The notes under the pieces are model-generated. The model worked only from the letters and a program-made list of their open reading frames with translations. It made no database searches and was not told the DNA's origin. Positions 36,417-43,849 of a DNA stretch of 64,000 bases are shown piece by piece. The stretch covers positions 1 to 64,000 of the forward strand of contig CATOSB010000009.1 in the NCBI GenBank assembly GCA_951812305.1. Reading direction: 5' to 3'. The position numbers were made by a program, and so were the translations under genes. The stretch is from an uncultured Paracoccaceae bacterium (GTDB lineage: Bacteria; Pseudomonadota; Alphaproteobacteria; Rhodobacterales; Rhodobacteraceae). The first letter of the stretch is position 1, and each line of letters opens with the position of its first letter.

Positions 36417-36951
36417 GCGCCGCCTCCCCTGCGAGAACCTGGCGCACCGCCAGATCCAGCGTCAGCGTGCCGGTGGTGTCCGCGGCCAGAAGCGCATTGG
36501 CGCGGCGCGCCAGCACATTCCGGTCAACCCCGGCGGGATCGGCTGCCTGGGTGTAAATATCCACGCCTGGCGCCTCGCCCGAGAGTTCGCGCAGCTCCGG
36601 CCCGCGCCGGGGCAGACCCTTGAGGAACGCCTCCAGCACATCCGCCGGGCTGGCGCGCGTCGCGGTGCCGTCCTCAGCGCTCAGCGCGATGGTGTCGCCC
36701 TCACCGGTTCCCGCCAGACTTGCGCAAAGCGCCGTCAGTGGTTCCGCCTCGGCGGGCAGCACACGGCCGGCCTGGACATGGGCGGCGATCCGGGTGCGCG
36801 CCGCGGCCTGCTGTTCGGCGGCCAGGCGGGCCACGCGCTCGCCTGTCAGCGCCGCGGTAAGTTCGGCGACCTGCACCGCCAGTTCCCCGCCCGCGGCGGG
36901 CGGCTCTGCGGCTGGCGCGGTTGCGCCGGGGATGGGAATGTCGTCGGGCAT
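36409..36951 (-). CDS. Internal-start scaffold protein (Mu gpZ-like)
   Basis: In-frame restart within the protease gene at ATG 36951, with AAAAGGAA 6-7 nt upstream. It would give a 180-residue protein (MPDDIPIPGA..., coiled coil LAVQVAELTAALTGERVARL). Mu gpZ and many phages use the same nested arrangement for the capsid scaffold. Confidence 0.6.
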   Translation of the reverse strand: MPDDIPIPGATAPAAEPPAAGGELAVQVAELTAALTGERVARLAAEQQAAARTRIAAHVQAGRVLPAEAEPLTALCASLAGTGEGDTIALSAEDGTATRASPADVLEAFLKGLPRRGPELRELSGEAPGVDIYTQAADPAGVDRNVLARRANALLAADTTGTLTLDLAVRQVLAGEAAHA

Positions 36952-37755
36952 CGGGGGTTCCTTTTCAGTGACCGCCGGCGCGCGGCGGGAGGTGAAGTGA
37001 GGGGCGGGTGCGCCGCCGGGGTCTGTGCCGGGGTCTGTGCCGGTGGCGAGGGTCGCGCCGAGCCTGCCGACCAGCGCCACCATATCCTCGGGCTCTGCCA
37101 GCTCGCGCAGCGTATCGAGCGACCATGCCGGCATCACCCGGTCGGCCGTCGTGATCGTCGAGCGCTCGATCACCCATTCGCGCAGCGAGCGCAGCATGCT
37201 CTCGACCGCATACCAGCCCAGACGCTCCTCGGCCCCTCCGAGCGGGGCGGCCAGCGCGGTATCGATCGGCGCGGACAGCGCGATCGTCATGCCCTTCGGG
37301 TGGCGCGAGAAATGTGATGGTGCCAGCCCGTCAACGGCGGGCGATGCCGCGCCCAGAAACGCCAGGTGGTCAAGCACCCAGCCTGCGTGGTCATTGACTG
37401 CACCGATCGAGCGGGGGGCATACCGGCCCGCCTGACAGGCCGCCCGGAAGCCCTCGTCGAGCCGCGTGAGCCGCGCCTGAAGGCGGTCGCCGACACGGCG
37501 CAGCCGATCCACCCAGCCCTGCGCGGGAACATCGTCGCTCGTCGGATGGCCGAGCACGACAGGGGCCGGGTCGGCGCGCTCGAAATTGGCCACCATCTCG
37601 TCGAGATCGGCCTCGTCAAGCGTCACAGGCCCGGTCGAGGCTGTAAAGCTTCCCGTGCGGCAGATGTCGATCCAGCCGTCAAGGGCGGAGAGCGTAGCGG
37701 GTCCGCCCGGCGTAGAGGGCGAAGGGGCGGGATTGTGGAGCATGGGATCGGGCAT
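36409..37755 (-). CDS. Prohead protease with embedded scaffold (Mu gpI/gpZ-like)
   Basis: 448 residues from MPDPMLHNPA. The protease half shows GWIDICRTGSFTASTGPVTL, VVLGHPTSDDVPAQGWV (His), and SIGAVNDHAGWVLDHLAFLG. The C-terminal half is an Ala/Glu-rich scaffold. An internal ATG at 36951 (MPDDIPIPGA) is preceded by AAAAGGA at good spacing, so a free scaffold is probably made as in Mu Z. First gene of the leftward late operon, behind the Mor-type palindrome at 37795. The predicted transcription start is only about 4 nt before the ATG. Confidence 0.8.
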   Translation of the reverse strand: MPDPMLHNPAPSPSTPGGPATLSALDGWIDICRTGSFTASTGPVTLDEADLDEMVANFERADPAPVVLGHPTSDDVPAQGWVDRLRRVGDRLQARLTRLDEGFRAACQAGRYAPRSIGAVNDHAGWVLDHLAFLGAASPAVDGLAPSHFSRHPKGMTIALSAPIDTALAAPLGGAEERLGWYAVESMLRSLREWVIERSTITTADRVMPAWSLDTLRELAEPEDMVALVGRLGATLATGTDPGTDPGGAPAPHFTSRRAPAVTEKEPPMPDDIPIPGATAPAAEPPAAGGELAVQVAELTAALTGERVARLAAEQQAAARTRIAAHVQAGRVLPAEAEPLTALCASLAGTGEGDTIALSAEDGTATRASPADVLEAFLKGLPRRGPELRELSGEAPGVDIYTQAADPAGVDRNVLARRANALLAADTTGTLTLDLAVRQVLAGEAAHA

Positions 37756-37765
37756 ATCACCGCCC

Positions 37766-37839
37766 GGTATAGCCGATCCCGGCGCGCGGGTGCAGCGGAC
37801 CATGGTCCGCTAACAACGACCCGGCGTGCGCGCTAGGAT
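37766..37839. promoter_or_regulatory. Divergent late promoter with shared Mor-type palindrome
   Basis: The palindrome GCGGACCATGGTCCGC at 37795-37810 is perfect. Reading right, 23 nt separate it from TAGGAT (37834-37839), giving a start near 37846 for the endolysin operon. Reading left, 23 nt separate it from TATACC (37771-37766), giving a start near 37759 for the protease-to-tail operon. There is no good -35 in either direction, as expected of activator-dependent promoters. Confidence 0.75.
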
Positions 37840-37874
37840 GGGCCTGATCCCACCGCAACCTCTATGGAAGCCCC

Positions 37875-38516
37875 ATGTCCCGCCGGATCGACGAGATCAT
37901 CATCCACTGCACCGCCACTCGGGCCGATTGGTGGAAAAGCCGAAACGCCAACCAGAAAGTCGCCGAGGTCCGCCGATGGCACGTCGAGGATCGCGGCTGG
38001 TCCGATATCGGCTACCACTTTCTGATTGATCGGGACGGCGCGGTGAGCGAGGGGCGTCCGCTTGAGCGCGCTGGCGCACACGCCAAGGGACACAATAAGC
38101 GCAGCATCGGCATTGCGCTGTTCGGCGGTCATGGCGGCTCGGAGAACGACTTGTTCAGCGATCATTTCACGCCCGAGCAGGAGAGGGCTCTGCGGGGGCT
38201 GATCGAGCGGCTAGGGTCGCGGTTCGGCGACCTCAAGGTCTCCGGCCACAACCAGTATGCCGCGAAGGCCTGTCCCTGTTTCAGTGTGCCGGAGTGGCGC
38301 GCGGGCAAGCCCGTGCGCACGAGCCCCGTGCAATCCACTACGCTGCAGGCCTCAGCGACCCAGATCGCCGCCGCCACAGGCACCGGTGCAACAGCACTCG
38401 CCGCACTCGACGGCACCGCGCAGGCAATTGCCCTGACCCTCGCCGGAACAATCGCCCTCGCCGCCCTCTGGATCATGCGCGAGCGGCTCAGGAAGTGGGC
38501 CGGGGGAGACCGCTGA
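37875..38516 (+). CDS. Endolysin: N-acetylmuramoyl-L-alanine amidase with C-terminal membrane segment
   Basis: 213 residues. Amidase_2 domain with zinc ligands: IDEIIIHCTATRADWW (His), GYHFLIDRDGAVSEGRPLER, GAHAKGHNKRSIGIALFGG and SGHNQYAAKACPCF (His, Cys). A C-terminal hydrophobic helix (AIALTLAGTIALAALWIM) ends in RERLRKWAGGDR. The anchor could hold the enzyme inactive at the membrane or act as a pinholin-like element; no separate holin is evident. First gene after the divergent late promoter. Confidence 0.85.
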   Translation: MSRRIDEIIIHCTATRADWWKSRNANQKVAEVRRWHVEDRGWSDIGYHFLIDRDGAVSEGRPLERAGAHAKGHNKRSIGIALFGGHGGSENDLFSDHFTPEQERALRGLIERLGSRFGDLKVSGHNQYAAKACPCFSVPEWRAGKPVRTSPVQSTTLQASATQIAAATGTGATALAALDGTAQAIALTLAGTIALAALWIMRERLRKWAGGDR

Positions 38517-38517
38517 T

Positions 38518-38814
38518 ATGCGAACTGCCGTCGTCGCACTCGCCCTGACCGCAACACTGCAGGCTACCTCCGCCACCGCCAACGGGTCCGCCTGCTTTGA
38601 TACCGATACCCTCAGAGCCCGGCTGGAGGCGCGCTATGGCGAGACCTCCCAGAGCCTTGGCCTGACCGCGAAAGGGGCGCTTATGGTGCTCGTGGCCAAC
38701 CCGGAGACCGGCACATGGACCGCGATCATCATCCGCCCCGACGGGGTGGCCTGCGTCGCCGCCAGCGGAACGAACTGGCAGGCCGCCGCGACAAAGATCG
38801 GCGAACCTACCTGA
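38518..38814 (+). CDS. Small secreted protein in lysis cassette
   Basis: 98 residues with a clear signal peptide (MRTAVVALALTATLQATSATA, cleavage near ATA-NG). The mature part has two Cys and a beta-rich core (TAKGALMVLVANPETGTWTA). Function unknown; the position between endolysin and Acb2-like gene suggests a periplasmic role during lysis or in lysogeny. Confidence 0.6.
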   Translation: MRTAVVALALTATLQATSATANGSACFDTDTLRARLEARYGETSQSLGLTAKGALMVLVANPETGTWTAIIIRPDGVACVAASGTNWQAAATKIGEPT

Positions 38815-38841
38815 TACACCAATCCCTGAAAGGACCTCAAA

Positions 38842-39105
38842 ATGCACGTCACGACCCACTCCGCCCTGAACAATGGAACGCAAACAGCGGTCTCGGAGAG
38901 CGCCCGCGATCTCGTGCGCCAGGGGTTCAATCCATCCGAAAGCGTCCAGGTGGACCGGATCAAGATGCTCGCCGCAGCGCTGATCAGCGAATGCGAAGCG
39001 ACCCGGCAGGACAATCCCGCCGCCGCGCGCCACGCCTCGCTGGCGATCACCGCCGTCGAGGAAGCCGCCATGTGGGCCGTCAAGGCCGCCACCACAGGCA
39101 CCTGA
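38842..39105 (+). CDS. acb2: Acb2/Tad1-like hairpin protein (cyclic-nucleotide sponge candidate)
   Basis: 87 residues, AAAGGA 10 nt before the ATG. The C-terminal signature LAITAVEEAAMWAVKAAT matches the helix end of Acb2 proteins, for example LTIAKTKLKEASMWACRAVF of T4 Vs.4 as I recall it. The FNPSESVQVDRIKMLAAALI helix is the first arm of the hairpin. Acb2 hexamers bind cyclic di/trinucleotides and block CBASS, and some block Thoeris. The family was first found in Mu-like Pseudomonas phages. Assignment is by motif only. Confidence 0.72.
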   Translation: MHVTTHSALNNGTQTAVSESARDLVRQGFNPSESVQVDRIKMLAAALISECEATRQDNPAAARHASLAITAVEEAAMWAVKAATTGT

Positions 39106-39338
39106 TGTTCGCCGTCCTCGCCCGCCTGATCCCCTCCAAAGCCGCGCTCTATGCGGGCCTCGCCGCCCTTGGTGCCGTGGTCATGGCCATGATCCGCAGG
39201 GACGCCCGCCGGGACGAGAGACGCGACGCACAACTGAAGGACCACGAACATGCGGAAGACATCGAAGATGACGTTGCTCGCAGCCGCGCTGATCCTGAGC
39301 GGCTGCGCAAATACGAGGGCGCCGGGTGGCGCGACTGA
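39105..39338 (+). CDS. Inner-membrane spanin (Rz-like)
   Basis: 77 residues. An N-terminal membrane helix (AALYAGLAALGAVVMAMI) is followed by a charged coiled coil (RRDARRDERRDAQLKDHEHA, ARSRADPERLRKY) reaching into the periplasm. The ATG overlaps the Acb2-like stop (TGATG). The lipoprotein gene at 39250 is embedded out of frame in its 3' end, the classic Rz/Rz1 nesting. Confidence 0.75.
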   Translation: MFAVLARLIPSKAALYAGLAALGAVVMAMIRRDARRDERRDAQLKDHEHAEDIEDDVARSRADPERLRKYEGAGWRD

Positions 39339-39477
39339 GGCCACCCTCTGCCGCGTCTGGGGGACAAGCCTGCCGACGCGGTCCCGGAGCGATACCAGTG
39401 AGACGCAGCGCGAGATCGCCGAAGCCTATGCCGACTTCGCCGCCGCCTGTCCCGGGCATGGGCATCTGGTGCCGTGA
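39250..39477 (+). CDS. Outer-membrane spanin lipoprotein (Rz1-like)
   Basis: 75 residues. The N-terminus MRKTSKMTLLAAALILSGCA has a lipobox LSGC, so Cys-19 is lipidated. The mature part is short and Pro/Thr-rich then helical. It starts inside the Rz-like gene in the +1 frame and extends 139 bp beyond it. Confidence 0.75.
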   Translation: MRKTSKMTLLAAALILSGCANTRAPGGATEATLCRVWGTSLPTRSRSDTSETQREIAEAYADFAAACPGHGHLVP

Positions 39478-39492
39478 TCGCGGAGGCGCGCA

Positions 39493-39537
39493 GCGGACCA
39501 TGGTCCGCTACAAACCAGGGTCCGAATGTGGTGGGAT
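39493..39537 (+). promoter_or_regulatory. Mor-type promoter 2
   Basis: GCGGACCATGGTCCGC at 39493-39508, 23 nt, then TGGGAT at 39532-39537. It would drive the small gene at 39577, 34 nt downstream of the predicted start. Confidence 0.65.
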
Positions 39538-39576
39538 CGCTGCCACCCACAACCCCGACACCCCATGGAGACCGAC

Positions 39577-39702
39577 ATGTGCAAAAAACGCCAACACGCC
39601 AAGGGAAAGATCGACACTCTGATCCAGGCCATCGACAGGCTCTCGGAGCGGCTGGAAGTCCTGGTCGCCACGCCGGATGATCGACGCAAAATCGTGAATT
39701 AG
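39577..39702 (+). CDS. 41-residue protein of unknown function
   Basis: MCKKRQHAKGKIDTLIQAID followed by RLSERLEVLVATPDDRRKIV, a basic N-terminus and one amphipathic helix. GGAG lies 6 nt before the ATG. It has its own Mor-type promoter, which argues that it is real. An in-frame ATG at 39565 is less favourable. Confidence 0.5.
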   Translation: MCKKRQHAKGKIDTLIQAIDRLSERLEVLVATPDDRRKIVN

Positions 39703-39753
39703 GAAGACGGCTCAACAGAACCTGAAAAGGCGTAGGCGACCGCCACCGATCAT

Positions 39754-39783
39754 TTGCATAACGAGGGCGGCGTCAAGTATACT
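39754..39783 (+). promoter_or_regulatory. Sigma70-type promoter of the DUF6765 moron
   Basis: TTGCAT (39754-39759), an 18-nt spacer, and TATACT (39778-39783), with the gene start 35 nt after the -10. It is the best unaided sigma70 match noticed in the prophage. Its independence from the Mor sites suggests expression in the lysogen. Confidence 0.65.
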
Positions 39784-39817
39784 CCAGGAGCGTGCTCGAT
39801 AATCAGGGGAATGCAAA

Positions 39818-40909
39818 ATGCAGGCAGACATGCACTACTACGGAACCTATGTCATGGCCCGGGCCGCGGGTATTCCGGCCCGAGACGCCCAAATCGTCGC
39901 CTATGCGGCCCAATTTGTCGATGACTCAACACAAACAGATACGGAAGTGCATGGCGATGGTGGTCGGCTGGTTGGAACGGCGACCGTGCACACGCTTGGG
40001 CAAGCGGTTGCAAACTCGAAAATTGATCCAGATGAGCAGCGGCGCGTTTGGGTGCCGTTTCACTTTTTGCCGGGCGGAAAGGGAACCGCGCTGGAAGAAA
40101 GACTTCTGTGCGTCAAGGACAGCGACACCGCAAACGAAATGATGGACCATCACGTCGCCAAGGCCGTCGATTCCCGTTTTGGGCTGGAACTTCTCGGGCT
40201 GTCAGCGCACGTGTACATGGATACTTTTGCGCATTACGGATTTTCCGGAATTGGTTCGGAATTCAATCTCGTCAAGGGCGATACCTGTGTGCCAATTGAT
40301 GTAGAGAACGCCGAAATGGAACGCTATATCATTGGTAAAAAGCAATCTTTCATGACAAGATACGCACCGTTCAAGGTTGCCAGCTGGTTCTCTGAAACGG
40401 TGAGTGCGGCGCTCGGCCATGGGGGCGTTGCGACATTCCCTGATCGGCCATTTCTCCATTGGGGGGTTGAATTCGAGAAGCCGAGGCCAGAAAACGGGCG
40501 CTTTGCAGACAGAGACAACCCCAAGGACTACATGGATGCCTGCGAGCGTACACATGGGTACTTTATGTCATTCGCAAAAAAGCGATACGCATCGACAAAT
40601 CCAGTCACATTCAACTCCATCAAAGACGAGGTCATGGCGGTTGTTTGCTTCGAGGGCGCGAAGGAAGATCGAAGCTCAATGTGGCTCAAAATGATCAAAG
40701 AAAACAAAAATGTCGGGTTCAAGCCGGATGAGGCAAAAATTCAGTATAACGAAGCGGATTGGGCCGATCAAATAACGCGATTTCCGTCCCTTGAGTCCTC
40801 TGAAAAAGCGATTGATAGCAATGCTTACCGATTCCAACAGGCTGCGAGCTGGCATCGGCACTTCGTACTCAAAGAACTCCTGCCCGCACATAAAATCGCG
40901 GTTTATTGA
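39818..40909 (+). CDS. DUF6765 family protein, phage moron
   Basis: 363 residues. MQADMHYYGTYVMARAAGIP followed by AYAAQFVDDS is the signature opening of DUF6765 proteins, and LGLSAHVYMDTFAHYGFSGI is the conserved HxxxDxxxH block. The pattern recalls zinc-dependent phospholipase C/nuclease folds; this is inference. The gene is visibly AT-richer than the prophage around it, has its own sigma70 promoter and is flanked by Mor-type sites at 39493 and 40965. These are signs of an acquired lysogenic-conversion gene. No signal peptide. Biochemical role unknown. Confidence 0.7.
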   Translation: MQADMHYYGTYVMARAAGIPARDAQIVAYAAQFVDDSTQTDTEVHGDGGRLVGTATVHTLGQAVANSKIDPDEQRRVWVPFHFLPGGKGTALEERLLCVKDSDTANEMMDHHVAKAVDSRFGLELLGLSAHVYMDTFAHYGFSGIGSEFNLVKGDTCVPIDVENAEMERYIIGKKQSFMTRYAPFKVASWFSETVSAALGHGGVATFPDRPFLHWGVEFEKPRPENGRFADRDNPKDYMDACERTHGYFMSFAKKRYASTNPVTFNSIKDEVMAVVCFEGAKEDRSSMWLKMIKENKNVGFKPDEAKIQYNEADWADQITRFPSLESSEKAIDSNAYRFQQAASWHRHFVLKELLPAHKIAVY

Positions 40910-40964
40910 AGCGGGCCAGGCGCGAAGCAGGTCATCCGTTCATTCCTCCCATTCCGGTACACCG

Positions 40965-41009
40965 GCGGACCATGGTCCGCTGCCCGAACCCCTTGCGGCA
41001 TGTTATGCC
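40965..41009 (+). promoter_or_regulatory. Mor-type promoter 3 (methylase)
   Basis: GCGGACCATGGTCCGC at 40965-40980, 23 nt, then TATGCC at 41004-41009. The predicted start near 41016 leaves a leader of about 150 nt before the methylase gene. Confidence 0.65.
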
Positions 41010-41053
41010 GCCGCAACGCCGCCACCGCGCCAATGATGGCCAGGACGGGGGCC

Positions 41054-41169
41054 GGGGTGGTTAGAACACCCCGAACCGGGAGATGATCCTCCCACGACCA
41101 GAACCGGCCAGCCCTGGCCGTCCCGCCACCGCAGCTGCGGCAGGATCATGATCGTGGGAGGCAGCCCCC
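41054..41169 (+). promoter_or_regulatory. Structured leader of the methylase mRNA sequestering its Shine-Dalgarno
   Basis: CCTCCCACGA (41088-41097) pairs perfectly with TCGTGGGAGG (41152-41161), whose GGGAGG is the ribosome binding site. The enclosed loop holds two more hairpins (CGGCCA/TGGCCG at 41105-41120 and CCGCAGCTGCGG at 41129-41140). A GGGGT/ACCCC hairpin precedes at 41054-41072. Three GATC sites lie within (41085, 41144, 41150). Confidence 0.6.
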
Positions 41170-42018
41170 TTGTCCATGCCCGATGACATCCCGGCAGAGC
41201 CCGGCGCGCTCACGCCGGCCCCGCCCGCCGAGCCGCTCGCGCCCTGGTTCGGCGGCAAGAAATATCTCGCAAAGACCATCGCCGCGCGCATCGAGGCGAT
41301 CCCGCATACCTGCTACGCCGAGCCGTTTGCCGGCATGGGCGGGGTGTTCCTGCGGCGCGCCTCTCGCCCGAAGTCCGAAATCCTCAACGATATCAATGGC
41401 GAGATCGTCGATCTCTTCCGCGTCCTGCGCCATCACGCGGACGCGCTGGCCGCCGAGTTCGACCTCTGTCTGGCCGCGCGCGCCGAGTTCGCCCGACTGC
41501 TCGCAACCCCGCCGGAGACGCTCACAGATATCCGCCGTGCCGCCCGCTGGGCTTCACTCCAGCGCATGAGTTTCGGCGGAAAACCCGCCCATCTCGCCAC
41601 GCCGGGCCAGATGGGGTCATCGGTCCATCATCCTGCGCGCCTCTCCGCCGGCCGTATGGGCGCACTGATTCGCAGCGCCCATGACCGCTTGCAGGGCGTC
41701 CATATCGAATGCCTCGACTGGGCCACCTTCATCCCGCGCTATGACCGGGCCTTCACGCTCTTCTATATCGACCCGCCCTATATGGGCCACGAGGCCGACT
41801 ACGGACAGGACGTGTTCGACCGGGGCGACTTCGCCCGGCTGGCGGAGATGCTCAAGGGGCTGAAGGGCCGGTTCATCCTGTCGATCAACGACCGACCCGA
41901 AATCCGCGAGATGTTCGCATGGGCGACCATCGAAGAGGTCCAGACGCGCTATTCGGTCAATGCGAAAACAACCCGCCGGGTCGGCGAGTTGCTGATCTCA
42001 GGGGCTGGTTTCCGCTAG
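41170..42018 (+). CDS. DNA adenine methylase, D12 class
   Basis: 282 residues. PWFGGKKYLAKTIAARIEAI and CYAEPFAGMGGVFLRR (AdoMet site FxGxG), then LFYIDPPYMGHEADYGQDVF (DPPY catalytic motif), as in Dam/DpnIIA enzymes. A TTG start at 41170 lies 8 nt after GGGAGG; the ATG at 41176 lies 14 nt after it. In Mu the DNA-modification gene mom is also late and controlled through its mRNA leader. Target specificity cannot be read from the sequence; GATC is plausible. Confidence 0.85.
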   Translation: MSMPDDIPAEPGALTPAPPAEPLAPWFGGKKYLAKTIAARIEAIPHTCYAEPFAGMGGVFLRRASRPKSEILNDINGEIVDLFRVLRHHADALAAEFDLCLAARAEFARLLATPPETLTDIRRAARWASLQRMSFGGKPAHLATPGQMGSSVHHPARLSAGRMGALIRSAHDRLQGVHIECLDWATFIPRYDRAFTLFYIDPPYMGHEADYGQDVFDRGDFARLAEMLKGLKGRFILSINDRPEIREMFAWATIEEVQTRYSVNAKTTRRVGELLISGAGFR

Positions 42019-42360
42019 CTTTCGAAGTTCGGTTAAATCGTTTCCAGTGTAGTGAAAATTCTCAATATTGACGCTTGGGTCGTTTCTTGTTCCCGGCTCG
42101 TCATCCGACTTTTTTATGGCCATTTTGATCTACAATCGATTCAGCCGCGTTCCTGCCCTTTGGGCTGGGCTTTTTGGAGCATGCACCACTCCGCGTAAGC
42201 AAGTTATGCGCAATCTTACGCAGCGGACGAAGAGTTAGCGTATCGTCAACACCGCGATTGAAGGCACCTGGGTTCAGCTTTACTGTCTCGCTCATTTGGA
42301 AGTCCCCATCTCTTGCTATGTTCCAAATATGGGATACTTGGTGTTTTTTGACAACCAGAT
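42019..42360. other. AT-richer interval between methylase and repressor
   Basis: About 340 bp. On the minus strand an ORF from 42295 to 42101 (MSETVKLNPGAFNRGVDDTL, TLRPLRKIAHNLLTRSG) of 64 residues is possible but has a weak start. No phage-end signature is present here, which argues against a second prophage border. Confidence 0.4.
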
Positions 42361-43776
42361 TCACCCCCCAACCACAATCGCACCCTCCGGTCCGAACCAG
42401 ACGACCCGACCGACAATGCGGTCGCCCTCCGCGACCGGGCGCGGGTCCCGGTCGCCAGCGTCGCTGACCATGGTCCAGGCGTCGCCATCCTGTTGCAGCC
42501 GTTTTACGACAAGGCCCGTGTCGGTCCTGACCACGAAAATCGCGCCCTCCCGTGGCTCGGTTTCGTCGAGGTTAAGGACCAGTATATCGTCGGTGCGGAT
42601 GGTCGGCTCCATCGAATACCCCGTGGCGCGGATCGCGACGACCCGTTCCACATCCAGATTCCGGGGCAGATCATCGGCAGCGATCATGACCCTGTCCGTC
42701 GCCTCTTGAAGTATTTCCTCGCCAGTTCCGCCCTCCGCATGCACGTCACGCGCAATCCGCATGAAGAGCCTATGGATGCCTGCCGCCTCGGTCGCGGCCT
42801 CCGCCGGGGACTGCAGGCGATCGGCAAGCGCGTCCAGCTTTTTTGCCAGCTTGGCTTCCAGCGCACGGGTCTCTGACTTGAGCTTGCTGTCGAGCAACTG
42901 CCCCATGCTGCGCTTGTCCAGCGCAGCGACGGGACTGGCATGGGCTGTGCCCCGGCCCGTTAGCCGCGTCTGGATCGCCGCCACAACCGCGTCGGCGCTC
43001 GCCCCCTCGGGCAGGCCCAGAAGATCGGTGACAGGTTTCGGGATGCGCTCCAGCGGCGCGATATTGGAGGGATCTGCATGGGCCGGGGGCTTGGGGTCGG
43101 GGATGTATTCGCAATTCTCCGAGCCGGGTTTGCCCCTGAACACCGCCACCACCGGGTAAACTTCGCGGATGCCGGCGGCAAAGCGCTCTTCCTCGAAACT
43201 CTTCTGCTGCCCGTCCCGCTTCGGCATCCAGCCGCGCAGGAAGAGCCGCCCGTCCTCGCCGCGCTTTATGAGCCGCTTGATTGCGGCCAGGCCCTGGTGG
43301 TCGAGCACCCAGACCCGGTCGCCATCCCTTACCTCCGTGCCCGGCGAGACCAGACAGATCGCGCCGCCATCAATCCCCTCGGGGATCATCGACTGGCCCG
43401 AGGCCGACACATAGAAGGCATCTTCGTCCATAACAGTCTCCGGTTTGGGCAAGGGATCGCGCAGCGGCTGGTTCTTCCCCCAGCCCTGCACGCTGCAACT
43501 GGCCAGGCCCTTGTGCGGCAGTGTGGCCTCGGTGAAGGACTGCCAGGCGGGCGGTGGCTCCCCGGGCGATTCGGCGGCAGCACCCCCGCGCGGCGGGCCG
43601 ATGTAGAATTCCAAGCCGAGTTCTCTGCACAGTGCCTCAAGAGTAGAAGCGCGGGCATCTAAACCGCGCTTTAGGCTTCGAATGGCACTTTCATGGCCAA
43701 CGGCCGCTATGGATATGTCTCGCTCAGATCTCCCACTGTGCGCTGCGGCTTTTAGTATCGTATTTGGGTAGGGCAT
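42361..43776 (-). CDS. Phage repressor (c-type) with two S24/LexA-like domains
   Basis: 471 residues from MPYPNTILKA. An N-terminal helix-turn-helix (RSERDISIAAVGHESAIRSL) is followed by a first S24 domain: FYVSASGQSMIPEG (Ser) and GLAAIKRLIKRG (Lys). A Pro-rich linker and helical stretch come next, then a second S24 domain: IRATGYSMEPTIRTDDILVL (Ser) and TGLVVKRLQQDG (Lys). It is transcribed away from the early operon, as Mu c is from ner. The operators are TTCCCTA repeats in the 43.78-43.85 kb gap. Confidence 0.85.
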   Translation of the reverse strand: MPYPNTILKAAAHSGRSERDISIAAVGHESAIRSLKRGLDARASTLEALCRELGLEFYIGPPRGGAAAESPGEPPPAWQSFTEATLPHKGLASCSVQGWGKNQPLRDPLPKPETVMDEDAFYVSASGQSMIPEGIDGGAICLVSPGTEVRDGDRVWVLDHQGLAAIKRLIKRGEDGRLFLRGWMPKRDGQQKSFEEERFAAGIREVYPVVAVFRGKPGSENCEYIPDPKPPAHADPSNIAPLERIPKPVTDLLGLPEGASADAVVAAIQTRLTGRGTAHASPVAALDKRSMGQLLDSKLKSETRALEAKLAKKLDALADRLQSPAEAATEAAGIHRLFMRIARDVHAEGGTGEEILQEATDRVMIAADDLPRNLDVERVVAIRATGYSMEPTIRTDDILVLNLDETEPREGAIFVVRTDTGLVVKRLQQDGDAWTMVSDAGDRDPRPVAEGDRIVGRVVWFGPEGAIVVGG

Positions 43777-43779
43777 TAC

Positions 43780-43849
43780 TTCCCTATAACGAAGTTTACG
43801 CTTTACACTAGGGAATATATGCCTTATCAAGTGAGGCATGAATTCCCTA
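43780..43849. promoter_or_regulatory. Repressor/early operator region
   Basis: TTCCCTA at 43780-43786, its inverse TAGGGAA at 43809-43815 and TTCCCTA again at 43843-43849 lie between the repressor start and the first early codons. TTTACA (43802) and TATATG (43816) are candidate early promoter elements overlapping the central site. Confidence 0.6.

Noticed and set aside
37794..37811. GCGGACCATGGTCCGC sites as terminators
   Set aside because: The palindromes have no loop and no T run, and they lie upstream of genes at constant distance to -10 hexamers.
42019..42360. A possible border between two adjacent prophages
   Set aside because: The methylase next to a c repressor would fit a right end meeting a left end, but no GACAAAAGTCTT terminus or end-repeats occur here. 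The outer ends match each other and enclose a normal genome size.
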